Shown: positions 1 through 6,695 of the stretch, one piece after another
Numbering within the stretch: position 1 is the first letter of the stretch
How the letters are laid out: each line of letters begins with the position of its first letter
NCBI GenBank assembly: GCA_963718405.1
Contig: CAVQYZ010000003.1
Span: forward strand, 1 to 64,000
Origin: Bog-756 sp963718405
GTDB lineage: Bacteria; Actinomycetota; Acidimicrobiia; Acidimicrobiales; RAAP-2
DNA: 64,000 nt
Reading direction: 5' to 3'
Notes under the pieces: generated by a model
The model's database searches: none
What the model was told of the DNA's origin: nothing
Seen by the model: only the letters and a program-made list of their open reading frames with translations
Program-made: the position numbers and the translations under genes

Positions 1-402
1 GTCCAAGGCCAGGCCGTCAGGAAGCGGCTCGATCCACGCCACGTCGACGGTTACGGAGTCGGTCGAGGCGTAGGGGTCGGTTGACGGGCGGCCCGAGCCC
101 CGATGGAAGTGGGCGCCGGGAGTGGCGATCGAGTGAGGTGAGGCAGACGTTGGTGGCGATCCGGTACAGCCAGGTCCGTATCGACGATCGCCCCTCGAAG
201 CGATCGAACGCCCGCCCAGGCCCTGAACGTACGTGTCCTGGACAAGGTCCTGGGCTTCGTGGACCGAACCTGTCATCCGATAGCAGTGCGCTAGCACTTC
301 GCGCCGGTACGGCTCGGTCGCCTCCTCGAATCGGTCAATCGCACCGCTGGTCATGGCCATGACTACGTCGTACTCGATCCCGGCTGGCAAGGAATCGGTC
401 AT
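1..402 (-). pseudogene. ECF sigma-70 factor remnant (SigG-like), partial at window edge
   Basis: Reading leftwards from an ATG at 400-402, the frame gives a sigma region 2 start (EATEPYRREVLAHCYRMTG, then EAQDLVQDTYV). The conserved continuation RAFDRFEGRSSIRTWLYRIATNV appears only in another frame, and the later DPYASTDSVTVDVAWIEPLPD is back in the first frame. Alignment by eye needs three single-base insertions, near 215, 209 and 85, which together restore frame. The family is the extracytoplasmic-function sigma factor type whose region 2/4 is followed by a C-terminal extension; region 4 lies beyond the window edge. It is divergent from the PPOX remnant at 444. ECF factors of this kind often sit beside YCII or DGPF genes, and one is found at 1496. 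Function is lost unless the shifts are sequence errors. Confidence 0.7.
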
Positions 403-443
403 CGTCGCGTATCTTTCGTGGCTCTCGACGAGTCGGTACGTAT

Positions 444-852
444 ATGACCCCTATCGATCATCCGGTCCTCAATGACACCGTTCGCCGCATCGTCGACTGA
501 TCCATCCTCAACATCCTGGCCACCACCGATCCTGATGGGCGGGCTCAGACATCGGTGATCTTCATCAAACGGGAAGGGGAGTACATCCTCTTCAGCACCA
601 CTAAGGGTCGCCGCAAAACGACCAACATGGGCCGCGACCCTCGGGTGAACCTGCTGGTGAAAAGTCTCCCCGCGCTCACGAATGACGCCACCATCGCCGG
701 CACCGTAGAGCTCGTCGACGACCCCGACGAGTCGTTCCATCAAGAGATGTACGACATCCACATGGAAGGAGCCACTCCACCCCCCGAAGCCGGGTGCGGT
801 GCGAGTGATCGTACGCATCCATGCCCGAACGGTTTATCTCCCACCGGGATAG
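444..852 (+). pseudogene. PPOX-class flavin/F420-dependent protein, broken by a stop and a frameshift
   Basis: From ATG 444 the frame reads MTPIDHPVLNDTVRRIVD and meets TGA at 498-500. The same frame then continues through a clear pyridoxamine-5'-phosphate-oxidase-like split barrel: SILNILATTDPDGRAQTSVIF, then IKREGEYILFSTTKGRRKTT and DPRVNLLVKS. Near 793-796 an extra base shifts the frame; in the next frame the expected end (AVRVIVRIHARTVYLPPG, stop 850-852) follows. The family reduces or oxidises small substrates using FMN or F420; substrate is unknown here. The full length of about 135 residues is normal for the family. A nonsense codon plus a frameshift argues for real decay rather than a single sequencing slip. 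Confidence 0.75.
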
Positions 853-932
853 GACACCGGTCCCGACGGAGTCAGATCCGCAGACCAGCAGCCGGCACGG
901 GGTTAGCTGAACGTGTGATCTAGCCGGTTTCC

Positions 933-958
933 CTGATTGACAGCATGCTGTCAATCAG
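933..958. promoter_or_regulatory. Perfect 26-bp palindrome, probable MarR operator
   Basis: Positions 933-958 are perfectly self-complementary over 26 bases, centred between 945 and 946 (core TTGACAGCATGCTGTCAA). The palindrome ends eight bases before the GTG at 967 that begins the MarR-family gene. MarR dimers bind palindromes of this size and usually repress their own promoter. The core contains TTGACA, which could act as a -35 element. Confidence 0.7.
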
Positions 959-966
959 ATACAACA

Positions 967-1481
967 GTGTCCGTGCCACCCGCCATCCGTCCTGAAGAGA
1001 CCTGGACCAGGTTCGCCATGAGCGTCTTCAAGGTCAACGGGTTCATCATCCGGGCCGGTGAGGAATCACGAATCCCATCGGCCAGAGCAGCGCTCGATGG
1101 CAGGTGCTGGGGAGGGCCTATGAGCCGACCACGGTGGCGAAGATCGCGGGGGTCATCGGCACGTCGCCGAGCGCCCAACGACAGGCCGACATCTTGGCCG
1201 CAGAAGGTTTGATTACGTACCAAGACAATCCGGCTGATGGGCGAGCTCGATTCCTGACGCTTACGTCTGATGGCGCAGAGGTGTTAGGGCAGATCTACCA
1301 AAGGCAGGTCGAATGGTCACTCCGAATAACGACAAAGCTCAGCCCGAACCAACTCGCACGCTTGGCCAATGCGCTTGAAGGCGTGGCGCAAGTCCTGGAC
1401 GATGCCTTTGGAGCAGACGTCGAGAAAGTTCCACGTTCGCGAGCCAAGCCGGCGAATCTCAAGAAGAAGCATCCGCAATGA
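967..1481 (+). pseudogene. MarR-family winged-helix regulator, frameshifted
   Basis: GTG 967 opens a frame reading SVPPAIRPEETWTRF, MSVFKVNGFIIRAGEE. At about 1061-1066 one base is missing; the next frame continues ITNPIGQSSARWQVLGRAYEP, then TTVAKIAGVIGTS (recognition helix region), AAEGLITYQDNPADGRA (wing) and RFLTLTSDGAEVL, ending at 1479-1481. Joined, this is a normal MarR protein of about 170 residues. These are one-component repressors of stress, drug or aromatic-acid genes. A 26-bp palindrome lies directly upstream, and the stop codon overlaps the region leading into the YCII gene, so the two were probably co-transcribed. Only one indel separates it from an intact gene, so sequence error is possible. 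Confidence 0.75.
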
Positions 1482-1495
1482 AAGGAAGTTCCCAA

Positions 1496-1843
1496 ATGGG
1501 TAGGTACATCGTGCTGTACGAGGCACCCCTCGGTGTGGCCGAGCGATTCGCCCAGGCGACACCCGAAGAAGCCGCCGCAGGAGTGCAACTGTGGGTGGAT
1601 TGGGCCCAGAAGATCGGGCCTGGATTGGTCGATCCGGGCAAGCCGCTCGGCAACGCCGTCAGAGTTTCCACCGGTGGAAGCGGACATACCGATAGCAACA
1701 TCATCGGAATGTCGATCTTGCAGGCGGAGTCCATGGATGGTGCCTTGGCAATGGTCAATGACCATCACCATCTGCACTGGGCGGAAGACTGCGAGATAGT
1801 CGTTCTCGAAGAAATGCCAATTCCAGAGGACTCGAATCAGTAG
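1496..1843 (+). CDS. YCII-related domain protein
   Basis: A 115-residue protein starting MGRYIVLYEAP, with the YCII-superfamily pattern: a beta-alpha-beta ferredoxin-like fold, the W-x2-W stretch (VQLWVDWAQKIG), a small-residue turn (DPGKPLG), GMSILQAESMDGAL, and a His-rich NDHHHLHWAED region followed by the last strand IVVLEEMP. YCII proteins are small, poorly characterised putative enzymes or ligand binders. ATG 1496 is preferred over ATG 1478 because AAAGGAAG lies at a good distance ahead of it; ATG 1478 would overlap the MarR stop as ATGA. Local GC is clearly below that of the nuo and hem regions. It lies between the MarR remnant and a DinB gene, a typical accessory stress-type neighbourhood. 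Confidence 0.75.
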   Translation: MGRYIVLYEAPLGVAERFAQATPEEAAAGVQLWVDWAQKIGPGLVDPGKPLGNAVRVSTGGSGHTDSNIIGMSILQAESMDGALAMVNDHHHLHWAEDCEIVVLEEMPIPEDSNQ

Positions 1844-1952
1844 ATCGTGGTGGGACCAGCGAGTCGCACATGTCGCTGAGCATCTATCGGTGGCGGATGC
1901 ATCAGCTATCTACGCCGTCCGCCGGCGACCCCAAACACCAGGAGTATCCACA

Positions 1953-2459
1953 GTGCCACCAGCCACCCCGGCAGAGACCTCGGTGCTGATCGCAAGCCTT
2001 GATGCTCAACGCCGCCATGTCATGGGAATCATCGACGAGCTCGAGGAAGTCGATTTGCGGAGGTGTCTGGTTCCTTCGGGCTGGACACCTCTCGGACTGG
2101 TCCAGCACTTGACACTGGACGTCGAACGATTCTGGTTCTTGGCCGTGGTGGCCGGCGACCGGCGTGTGATCGATGAGCTGGACAGGGGTGACGATTCCTG
2201 GAGTGTCAGCGCAGGTGTGTCCGGCGCAGCGGTCTTCGAGAAGTACCTGGCCACAGCGGCAGCGGCAGATCAGATCATTTGCTCCGTTCCTCTCGATGCC
2301 AAGCCGCTTTGGTGGCCCACTGAGCAGTTCGGCGACTGGCGACTCGAGTCCGTTCGAGAGATTGTGCTTCACGTCATTGAGGAGACCGCATGTCACGCCG
2401 GTCATCTGGATGTCATGCGAGAGCTCCTGGACGGCAAACAGTGGGTTGTTCAGTCCTAG
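1953..2459 (+). CDS. DinB-superfamily protein (DUF664-like)
   Basis: About 168 residues. It has the DinB/YfiT-like four-helix-bundle layout: a first helix (LIASLDAQRRHVMGIIDEL), the LVPSGWTPLGLVQHL motif whose histidine is a usual metal ligand, a WWPTEQFGDW segment, and the closing helix VREIVLHVIEETACHAGHL with the paired histidines that complete a His3 metal site. Many actinobacterial members are thiol-dependent S-transferases (mycothiol or bacillithiol type), and an mshA gene for mycothiol synthesis is present at 11176; using mycothiol is only an inference. GTG 1953 is chosen because AGGAG sits eight bases upstream; an ATG at 1890 in the same frame would add 21 residues without family similarity. 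Confidence 0.75.
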   Translation: MPPATPAETSVLIASLDAQRRHVMGIIDELEEVDLRRCLVPSGWTPLGLVQHLTLDVERFWFLAVVAGDRRVIDELDRGDDSWSVSAGVSGAAVFEKYLATAAAADQIICSVPLDAKPLWWPTEQFGDWRLESVREIVLHVIEETACHAGHLDVMRELLDGKQWVVQS

Positions 2460-2721
2460 CAGGGGGCTCCGAACTATCGGATAGGAAAGTGGCGCCGGCC
2501 CGCCCCAGGCAACGTTGAGGTCACGGCAGTGGAGCTGCGGAGCTGTCGCCAAAGCGTCATTTTCACTGAGTCTGTCAGTACCGCCTTCCAGCCCATCGTC
2601 TCACCTCGATCAATGAAAATCTCGGGGTGCGACGGGGGCTGAAGCTCGAAGGGCGGAGTTGGGGCGGGATCAGCACGAATGGAGCTGGAGGTTCCCATGA
2701 TCATCAGGTCACCGTCATCGA

Positions 2722-3217
2722 CTACGCCAACCCGAATGCGTCACCAATCCGTGCAGCAGACCCCTTAGCGCCAGATGGGTGGGGCACTGTCCGGCGAGGA
2801 ATGTTGACATCCGCATGCCGGCGCGAGCAGTCCTTGGGAGGGGTGACCGGAAGGCGGACGACGAAGGGGATTGCGAGCTCCGCCAGTTCGGGCCGTTCCT
2901 TGCTCCGGCCCGACATCGCCGTGGAGAAGACCCGGCCCAAGGCCACCGACATAAACGAGGACACGGCGTAGGGCCGGTCGTTCACGTACTGGGCGAGGGA
3001 GAAGTCCCCGCCTGACCTCCGGCGGTTCCGAACCAGCCCCACCGGGTCGACCTCCACCAGGATGGCGACGGTGCAGCGCTCTTCGCTGGCTTCGGGGTAC
3101 ACAACGTGGACCGTGCCGAACCCTGTCTCCGATGTCTGGTGAGTCGAAGGGTTTTTGTGCAGCAGGTAGCCGAGATCGGTGGCGGGTGGCGTGGTCGGTG
3201 GAGATGGTGAGCAGCAT
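2722..3217 (-). pseudogene. Remnant of Hen1 N-terminal domain (bacterial RNA-repair methyltransferase)
   Basis: The frame from 3217 begins MLLTISTDHA. After a one-base shift near 3180 the next frame continues ATDLGYLLHKNP, ETGFGTVHVVYPEASEERC, LVEVDPVGLVR, AQYVNDRPYAVSSFMSVALGRVF and GRSKERPEL. This is the order of conserved blocks in the N-terminal domain of bacterial Hen1, the 3'-terminal RNA ribose 2'-O-methyltransferase that works with Pnkp in RNA repair. After VRLPVTPP the similarity stops and the frame ends at 2722, so the C-terminal methyltransferase domain is absent. No pnkp gene lies next to it. Recognition is from memory of the family's motifs. Confidence 0.65.
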
Positions 3218-3398
3218 GGTCAGTACCCGTATCGGCGTGATGAGGGCATTTCCTTTGCCCCGTTCATCCTCGCATCCGAGGACCCTGTACCGAGGCGGAC
3301 CGTCTGGGCCGTTTTCAGCTCACTTGATTCGGACTCGATTGGTAGGACGGTGACGGCGCGCCGGATCGGTAGAAATCGGATGCTCTGGGCAGGAACCC

Positions 3399-3454
3399 AA
3401 CGTCACCTTCAACGTCACCCTGGCCCACCATCACCGTCACCCTCCAACGTCACC
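3399..3454. repeat. Direct repeats of AACGTCACC
   Basis: AACGTCACC occurs at 3399-3407, 3411-3419 and 3446-3454, with a near copy ACCGTCACC at 3433-3441. Spacings are 12, 22 and 13 bases. Inverted copies lie 650 bases to the right at 4108-4128. Such short repeats near an integrase/excisionase pair may be arm-type integrase sites, excisionase sites or replication iterons. Confidence 0.6.
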
Positions 3455-3790
3455 CTCCCAGCTCAGGGGGCTTTTTGATGCCACCCCCGACTCGGCCGTC
3501 AAGGTCGGCGTTCCGAGGCGCCGGCACGGTTGGTGACCCTCCGGGGCGGCTCGTTCCGCGCCTCACCATCCGGCCTCTGCTTCTCACTCTCGCTGCGCTC
3601 GCTTCCCTGACCGCCTCGTCTTGGCGTGGCATTGGGCTCCCAGCGGTTGATGTCGGGACGTGGGGGCCTTCGCCCCACCCGACATCCAACCGCCCTGTCG
3701 AGGGCCACCATGGCCGTCGGCGTCCGGTACCCGACTGGAAGCCAGCAGGGACCAGGTGCTGGAACTTCGCTTCTACGCAGGTCGCATCAG

Positions 3791-3819
3791 TCGTTCCCCG
3801 GCATCGAGCCGGGCAACGA
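3791..3819. repeat. Hairpin with 12-bp arms (one mismatch) and ATCGA loop
   Basis: Arms at 3791-3802 and 3808-3819 pair with a single C-C mismatch around the loop ATCGA. The left arm is also the exact complement of 3910-3921, so two alternative foldings are possible. No T-tract follows, so an intrinsic terminator is unlikely. Confidence 0.55.
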
Positions 3820-3925
3820 CTGGTCCCGAGTCCAACCGGAGAACGCCCTTGCGGGGCTTGAGCTCTCTGCCCCGACGTAGTGACGATCGTTCGGAACGGT
3901 GGCATGGGTGCCGGGGAACGAGGGA

Positions 3926-3961
3926 GGCGCCCAGGCGGGCATCGAGCCCGCCATGGGCGCC
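3926..3961. repeat. GC-rich hairpin with 15-bp arms and ATCGA loop
   Basis: GGCGCCCAGGCGGGC at 3926-3940 pairs with 3946-3961 with one bulged base. The loop ATCGA is identical to that of the hairpin at 3791-3819, which suggests a repeated palindromic element or a structured RNA. Confidence 0.55.
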
Positions 3962-4107
3962 TGGATGACTCACCAGATCGGCTCCGCGTGAGCGGTACAG
4001 AAATTGTCCACACACCTGCACCAATTTGGTGCGACCGACGAAATTTCGGGCGCTCGGGCCCTCTTGGCGAGTCTCGCCGTACCGTCTGACCAGGCAGTTT
4101 CGGTGAG

Positions 4108-4128
4108 GGTGACGTTGAGGGTGACGTT
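4108..4128. repeat. Inverted copies of the AACGTCACC repeat (GGTGACGTT x2)
   Basis: GGTGACGTT occurs at 4108-4116 and 4120-4128, a 12-base period. These are the reverse complement of the repeat units at 3399-3454, and they lie just upstream of the excisionase-like gene. Confidence 0.6.
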
Positions 4129-4234
4129 GATTTCGGATCATGAACGAAGAAGACGGGCATTCGGCCCAGATACGACCCGCTGGAGGCCACATGACACTGA
4201 CGACGACGGCAACTCGAGGCGAAGGGTGGGACAG

Positions 4235-4435
4235 GTGACCATCTCGCTGCCCGACGACGTGAAACAGATCTCGTGGGCTGCCGAGCAGCTGGGCATCGGC
4301 ACCTCGACCGCCTACCGCCTGGTGGCCGCCGGCAAGATCCCTGGCGCCTTCAAGGTCGGTGCCCAGTGGCGGATCTCCGTCCCGCGGTTTCTGGCGGAGG
4401 TCCACGGGGAGCCGACCGCTATGGACCGCCCCTGA
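4235..4435 (+). CDS. Excisionase-family small HTH protein
   Basis: A 66-residue protein starting at GTG 4235, with AAGGG about nine bases upstream. It has the MerR-like helix-turn-helix of excisionases: ISWAAEQLGIGTSTAYRLVA, then AGKIPGAFKVGAQWRISVP, where the K-x-G-x-QWR-I pattern is the wing of HTH_17/excisionase proteins. These proteins bend DNA at att sites and set the direction of integrase-mediated recombination, or act as small regulators. It converges on the integrase gene, with only ten bases between the two stop codons. The int/xis pair next to a tRNA gene supports an integrative element. The start is not certain, because the frame remains open upstream. Confidence 0.75.
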   Translation: MTISLPDDVKQISWAAEQLGIGTSTAYRLVAAGKIPGAFKVGAQWRISVPRFLAEVHGEPTAMDRP

Positions 4436-4445
4436 CGTGGCCTGG

Positions 4446-5582
4446 TCAGCCGGGCAGCGCCAGGGTCTTCCCCAGTGCCTCGGCCAGGTCCCGGTCCCGG
4501 CCCTCCAGGACGTGGGAGTACACCCGGAGGGTGATCGAGGAGTCGCGGTGGCCCAGCCGGCCGGCCACCGTCGTGGGGTCGAAGCCGGCGGCGATGGCCT
4601 GGGTGGCCGAGAAGTGCCGGAGGGCGTGGAGATGGGTGTCCACGCCGGCCTTGGTCGCCACCTTCTTGGCGAACTTGGACACGAAGTCCGGCTGCATCGG
4701 TTCGGCTCCGACCGGGGAGCGGGAGAACATGAACCCGTCCGGTCGGACCTCGAGCTTGAGCCTGTCGGCCAGTTCGTCGACCTGGGCCCGGTGCTTGGCC
4801 AATACCCCCAGAGCCAGATCGTCGAGACCGATGGTCCGCTCCTGGTGGGTCTTGGTCCCCTTCTCGGCCCAGCCACCGCCCTCGGTCTCATACACCGACC
4901 GGGCGATGGTCAGGGTCCGTCCAGCGACGTCGAGGTCCGTCCACCGGAGGGCGCACAGCTCGCCACGTCGTGCCCCGGTGAGGGCACCCAGCAGCAGCAG
5001 GGCGGCCAGGCCCGGCTCGAGCTCCTCGGCCTTGGCCACGATGGCCCGGACCTCGTCAGGGGTGGGGGCCTTGACCGGCTCTGGGCGGATCGGCGGCGGG
5101 GTGGCCTTGCGGGCCACGCTGTGGTCGACCATGTCCCACCGCTCGGCCTGGTGGAGGGCGGCGGCGATCAGGGCGTGGACCCGGCGCACGCTGGTGGCCT
5201 TGTTTCCCTTGGCCGTCAGCTTCCCGTAGAGCCGGTCGAGCTGGCGGGCGGTGAGTGCCTTCAGCCGGACCTTGCCGAGTTCGGGGATGACGATCCGGTC
5301 GGCCAGGTCCCGGTACTTGCGAATGGTGGTGGGGGAGCGGTTGGGCCCGATGTGGTCCAGCCAGGCGTTGAGGAGCTCCTCGACCGTCTCCGAGCCGGTG
5401 CTGACGTTGCCGCTGGACACCTTGGCCACCATGGCGGCCAACTCCCGTTCGGCCAGCCGTCTGCCGGCACCGGGGCGGGGATCCTTGGCCTCCACGGTCT
5501 TCCGGATCTGGATGGGGGAGCCGTTGGCCCGACGGCCGGCGTAGACGCGGAGATGCCACACGCCGGGTCGAACCTCGGTCAT
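4446..5582 (-). CDS. int: Tyrosine-recombinase integrase
   Basis: A 378-residue phage-type integrase counting from ATG 5582. The frame is open to 5663, but those extra residues run almost into the tRNA and have no family similarity. Order of parts: an N-terminal arm-binding region (RPGVWHLRVYAGRR), a SAM-like core-binding domain (VEELLNAWLDHIG, TIRKYRDL), then the catalytic domain with TGARRGELCALRW (Arg near residue 204), HLHALRHFSAT (His-x2-Arg near 317-320), AGRLGHRDSS and the nucleophile tyrosine in LRVYSHVLEG (near 354). All catalytic residues are present. It begins about 90 bases from the 3' end of tRNA-Lys and reads away from it, the usual layout for an element integrated at a tRNA 3' end. 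Confidence 0.93.
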   Translation of the reverse strand: MTEVRPGVWHLRVYAGRRANGSPIQIRKTVEAKDPRPGAGRRLAERELAAMVAKVSSGNVSTGSETVEELLNAWLDHIGPNRSPTTIRKYRDLADRIVIPELGKVRLKALTARQLDRLYGKLTAKGNKATSVRRVHALIAAALHQAERWDMVDHSVARKATPPPIRPEPVKAPTPDEVRAIVAKAEELEPGLAALLLLGALTGARRGELCALRWTDLDVAGRTLTIARSVYETEGGGWAEKGTKTHQERTIGLDDLALGVLAKHRAQVDELADRLKLEVRPDGFMFSRSPVGAEPMQPDFVSKFAKKVATKAGVDTHLHALRHFSATQAIAAGFDPTTVAGRLGHRDSSITLRVYSHVLEGRDRDLAEALGKTLALPG

Positions 5583-5670
5583 GGATCCCTTCACGCCCGA
5601 GATTGTAGTCACGGAGTAGTCACGAATGGCAATCTGGAGGGTGTCGCCGGACCAGAAATACACTCTGAAC

Positions 5671-5746
5671 TGGTGGGCCGTGCGAGTCTCGATCTCGCCA
5701 CCTTGGGATTAAAAGTCCCCTGCTCTACCCGATGAGCTAACGGCCC
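5671..5746 (-). tRNA. tRNA-Lys (anticodon TTT), with odd T-loop
   Basis: Read on the minus strand, 76 bases fold as a cloverleaf: acceptor GGGCCGT/ACGGCCC, D-stem GCTC/GAGC, anticodon loop CTTTTAA (TTT, lysine), T-stem GCGAG/CTCGC and an encoded CCA end at 5671-5673. The T-loop is ATCGAGA rather than the near-universal TTCRANY, so T54 is replaced by A, and position 48 is G rather than C. The integrase lies against its 3' end, so this end is the likely attachment site. The odd T-arm may come from recombination with an imperfect element-borne copy. I saw no second copy of the 3' end in the window. Confidence 0.9.
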
Positions 5747-5916
5747 GCCGAGGAGCGTACCGGCTCTGTTCCGGGTGGTCGGACGAGGGCCCGTTGCTCC
5801 GGGTGCTCGGGGCGGTGGCTGCCGATCCCTGCTCTCGTCTGAACGACCAGGTCGGCTCTTCCTGTGGTGCCATGATCGGAAGGAAGAGGTGACGATTCGA
5901 CCAGGAGCAGCCGCCC

Positions 5917-6627
5917 GTGTCCGAGCTCGACAATCCGGTGTGGTGGGCCCTCAACGGAGCGCAACGGGGCCTCGGCGCCGTCACTCCGTTGGCGGCCCAC
6001 TTCCAGGTGGACATCTCTCCCTTCGCCGCTTTTTCGGGACCCCCCGCCCCGGAGCACTGGCTGGACTTGGCCGGCCTGCTCGGCAACGAAGGGGTGGCGG
6101 CCATTACCGGAGAGGTCGCGCCGCCTCCAACGGGGTGGCGCCTGCTTCGGGAACTGCCCGTCGTCCAGATGGTCTGCCAGCGACTCCGTCCACCCGCTGG
6201 TACCGCGTCGTCAGGCCGATCGGCCGAGGACGACGTGCCGGTGGCTTTGGGGGAAGCCGACGTCGCCGACATGCTGGCGCTGGCCGCGGAGGCACAGCCC
6301 GGGCCGTTCCTTCCCCGGACGGTCGAATTCGGCGGCTACGTCGGTATTCGCAGAGGGGGCCGGCTGGTGGCCATGGCCGGCGAACGCATGCAGCCACCGG
6401 GGTTCGTCGAGGTCAGCGCAGTGGCGACCGAGCCCGGCCCGCGAGGCCAGGGCCTGGCCGAGCTTCTGGTCCGGACGGTGGTGGCGTCGGTCGTCGACCG
6501 CGGCGCCGTCCCCTTCCTGCACGCATCAAGTGATAACACCGCAGCGATCCGCCTCTATGAGCGGCTGGGCTTCAGCCTCCGTCGGGCTGTCACGGTCATG
6601 GTGGTCCAGGCGCCCGCCGACCGGTAG
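5917..6627 (+). CDS. GNAT-family N-acetyltransferase (FR47-like)
   Basis: A 236-residue protein beginning at GTG 5917. The C-terminal half has the GNAT acetyl-CoA fold: GGYVGIRRGGRLVAMAGER (beta 2-4), VEVSAVATEPGPRGQGLAELL containing the pyrophosphate-binding R-x-x-G-x-G/A loop, and FLHASSDNTAAIRLYERLGF (the N-x-x-A-x-x-L-Y-x-x-x-G-F motif). The first 110 residues are a non-catalytic region typical of FR47-like proteins. Members acetylate amines, antibiotics or peptides; the substrate here is unknown. It is the first gene on the far side of tRNA-Lys and has typical high-GC codon use, so it belongs to the backbone rather than the element. Confidence 0.85.
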   Translation: MSELDNPVWWALNGAQRGLGAVTPLAAHFQVDISPFAAFSGPPAPEHWLDLAGLLGNEGVAAITGEVAPPPTGWRLLRELPVVQMVCQRLRPPAGTASSGRSAEDDVPVALGEADVADMLALAAEAQPGPFLPRTVEFGGYVGIRRGGRLVAMAGERMQPPGFVEVSAVATEPGPRGQGLAELLVRTVVASVVDRGAVPFLHASSDNTAAIRLYERLGFSLRRAVTVMVVQAPADR

Positions 6628-6695
6628 TCCTTCGGCTGACGGCCGGAACGCCGGAGACAACGGCGCCCCCGGTTGGCAGCCCGTGCCGGTGCCGT

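Larger units (their letters stand above)
3218..4234. other. About 1 kb without a convincing gene; repeat- and hairpin-rich
   Basis: Long open frames here on both strands have no recognisable domain, strongly biased composition and no supported start, so I read none as a gene. What can be seen: short AACGTCACC direct repeats at its left (3399-3454), inverted copies at its right (4108-4128), and two strong hairpins at 3791-3819 and 3926-3961 that share the loop ATCGA. It lies immediately upstream of the excisionase-like gene and is probably part of the integrated element. Confidence 0.5.

Noticed and set aside
498..500. In-frame TGA in the PPOX gene as selenocysteine
   Set aside because: The site is not a conserved cysteine position in PPOX proteins, no SECIS-like hairpin is evident just downstream, and the gene also has a frameshift.
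3450..4190. 246-codon open frame on the minus strand in the non-coding segment
   Set aside because: It has Pro/Arg/Ser-rich composition, no motif and no supported start, and it crosses both hairpins and repeats.
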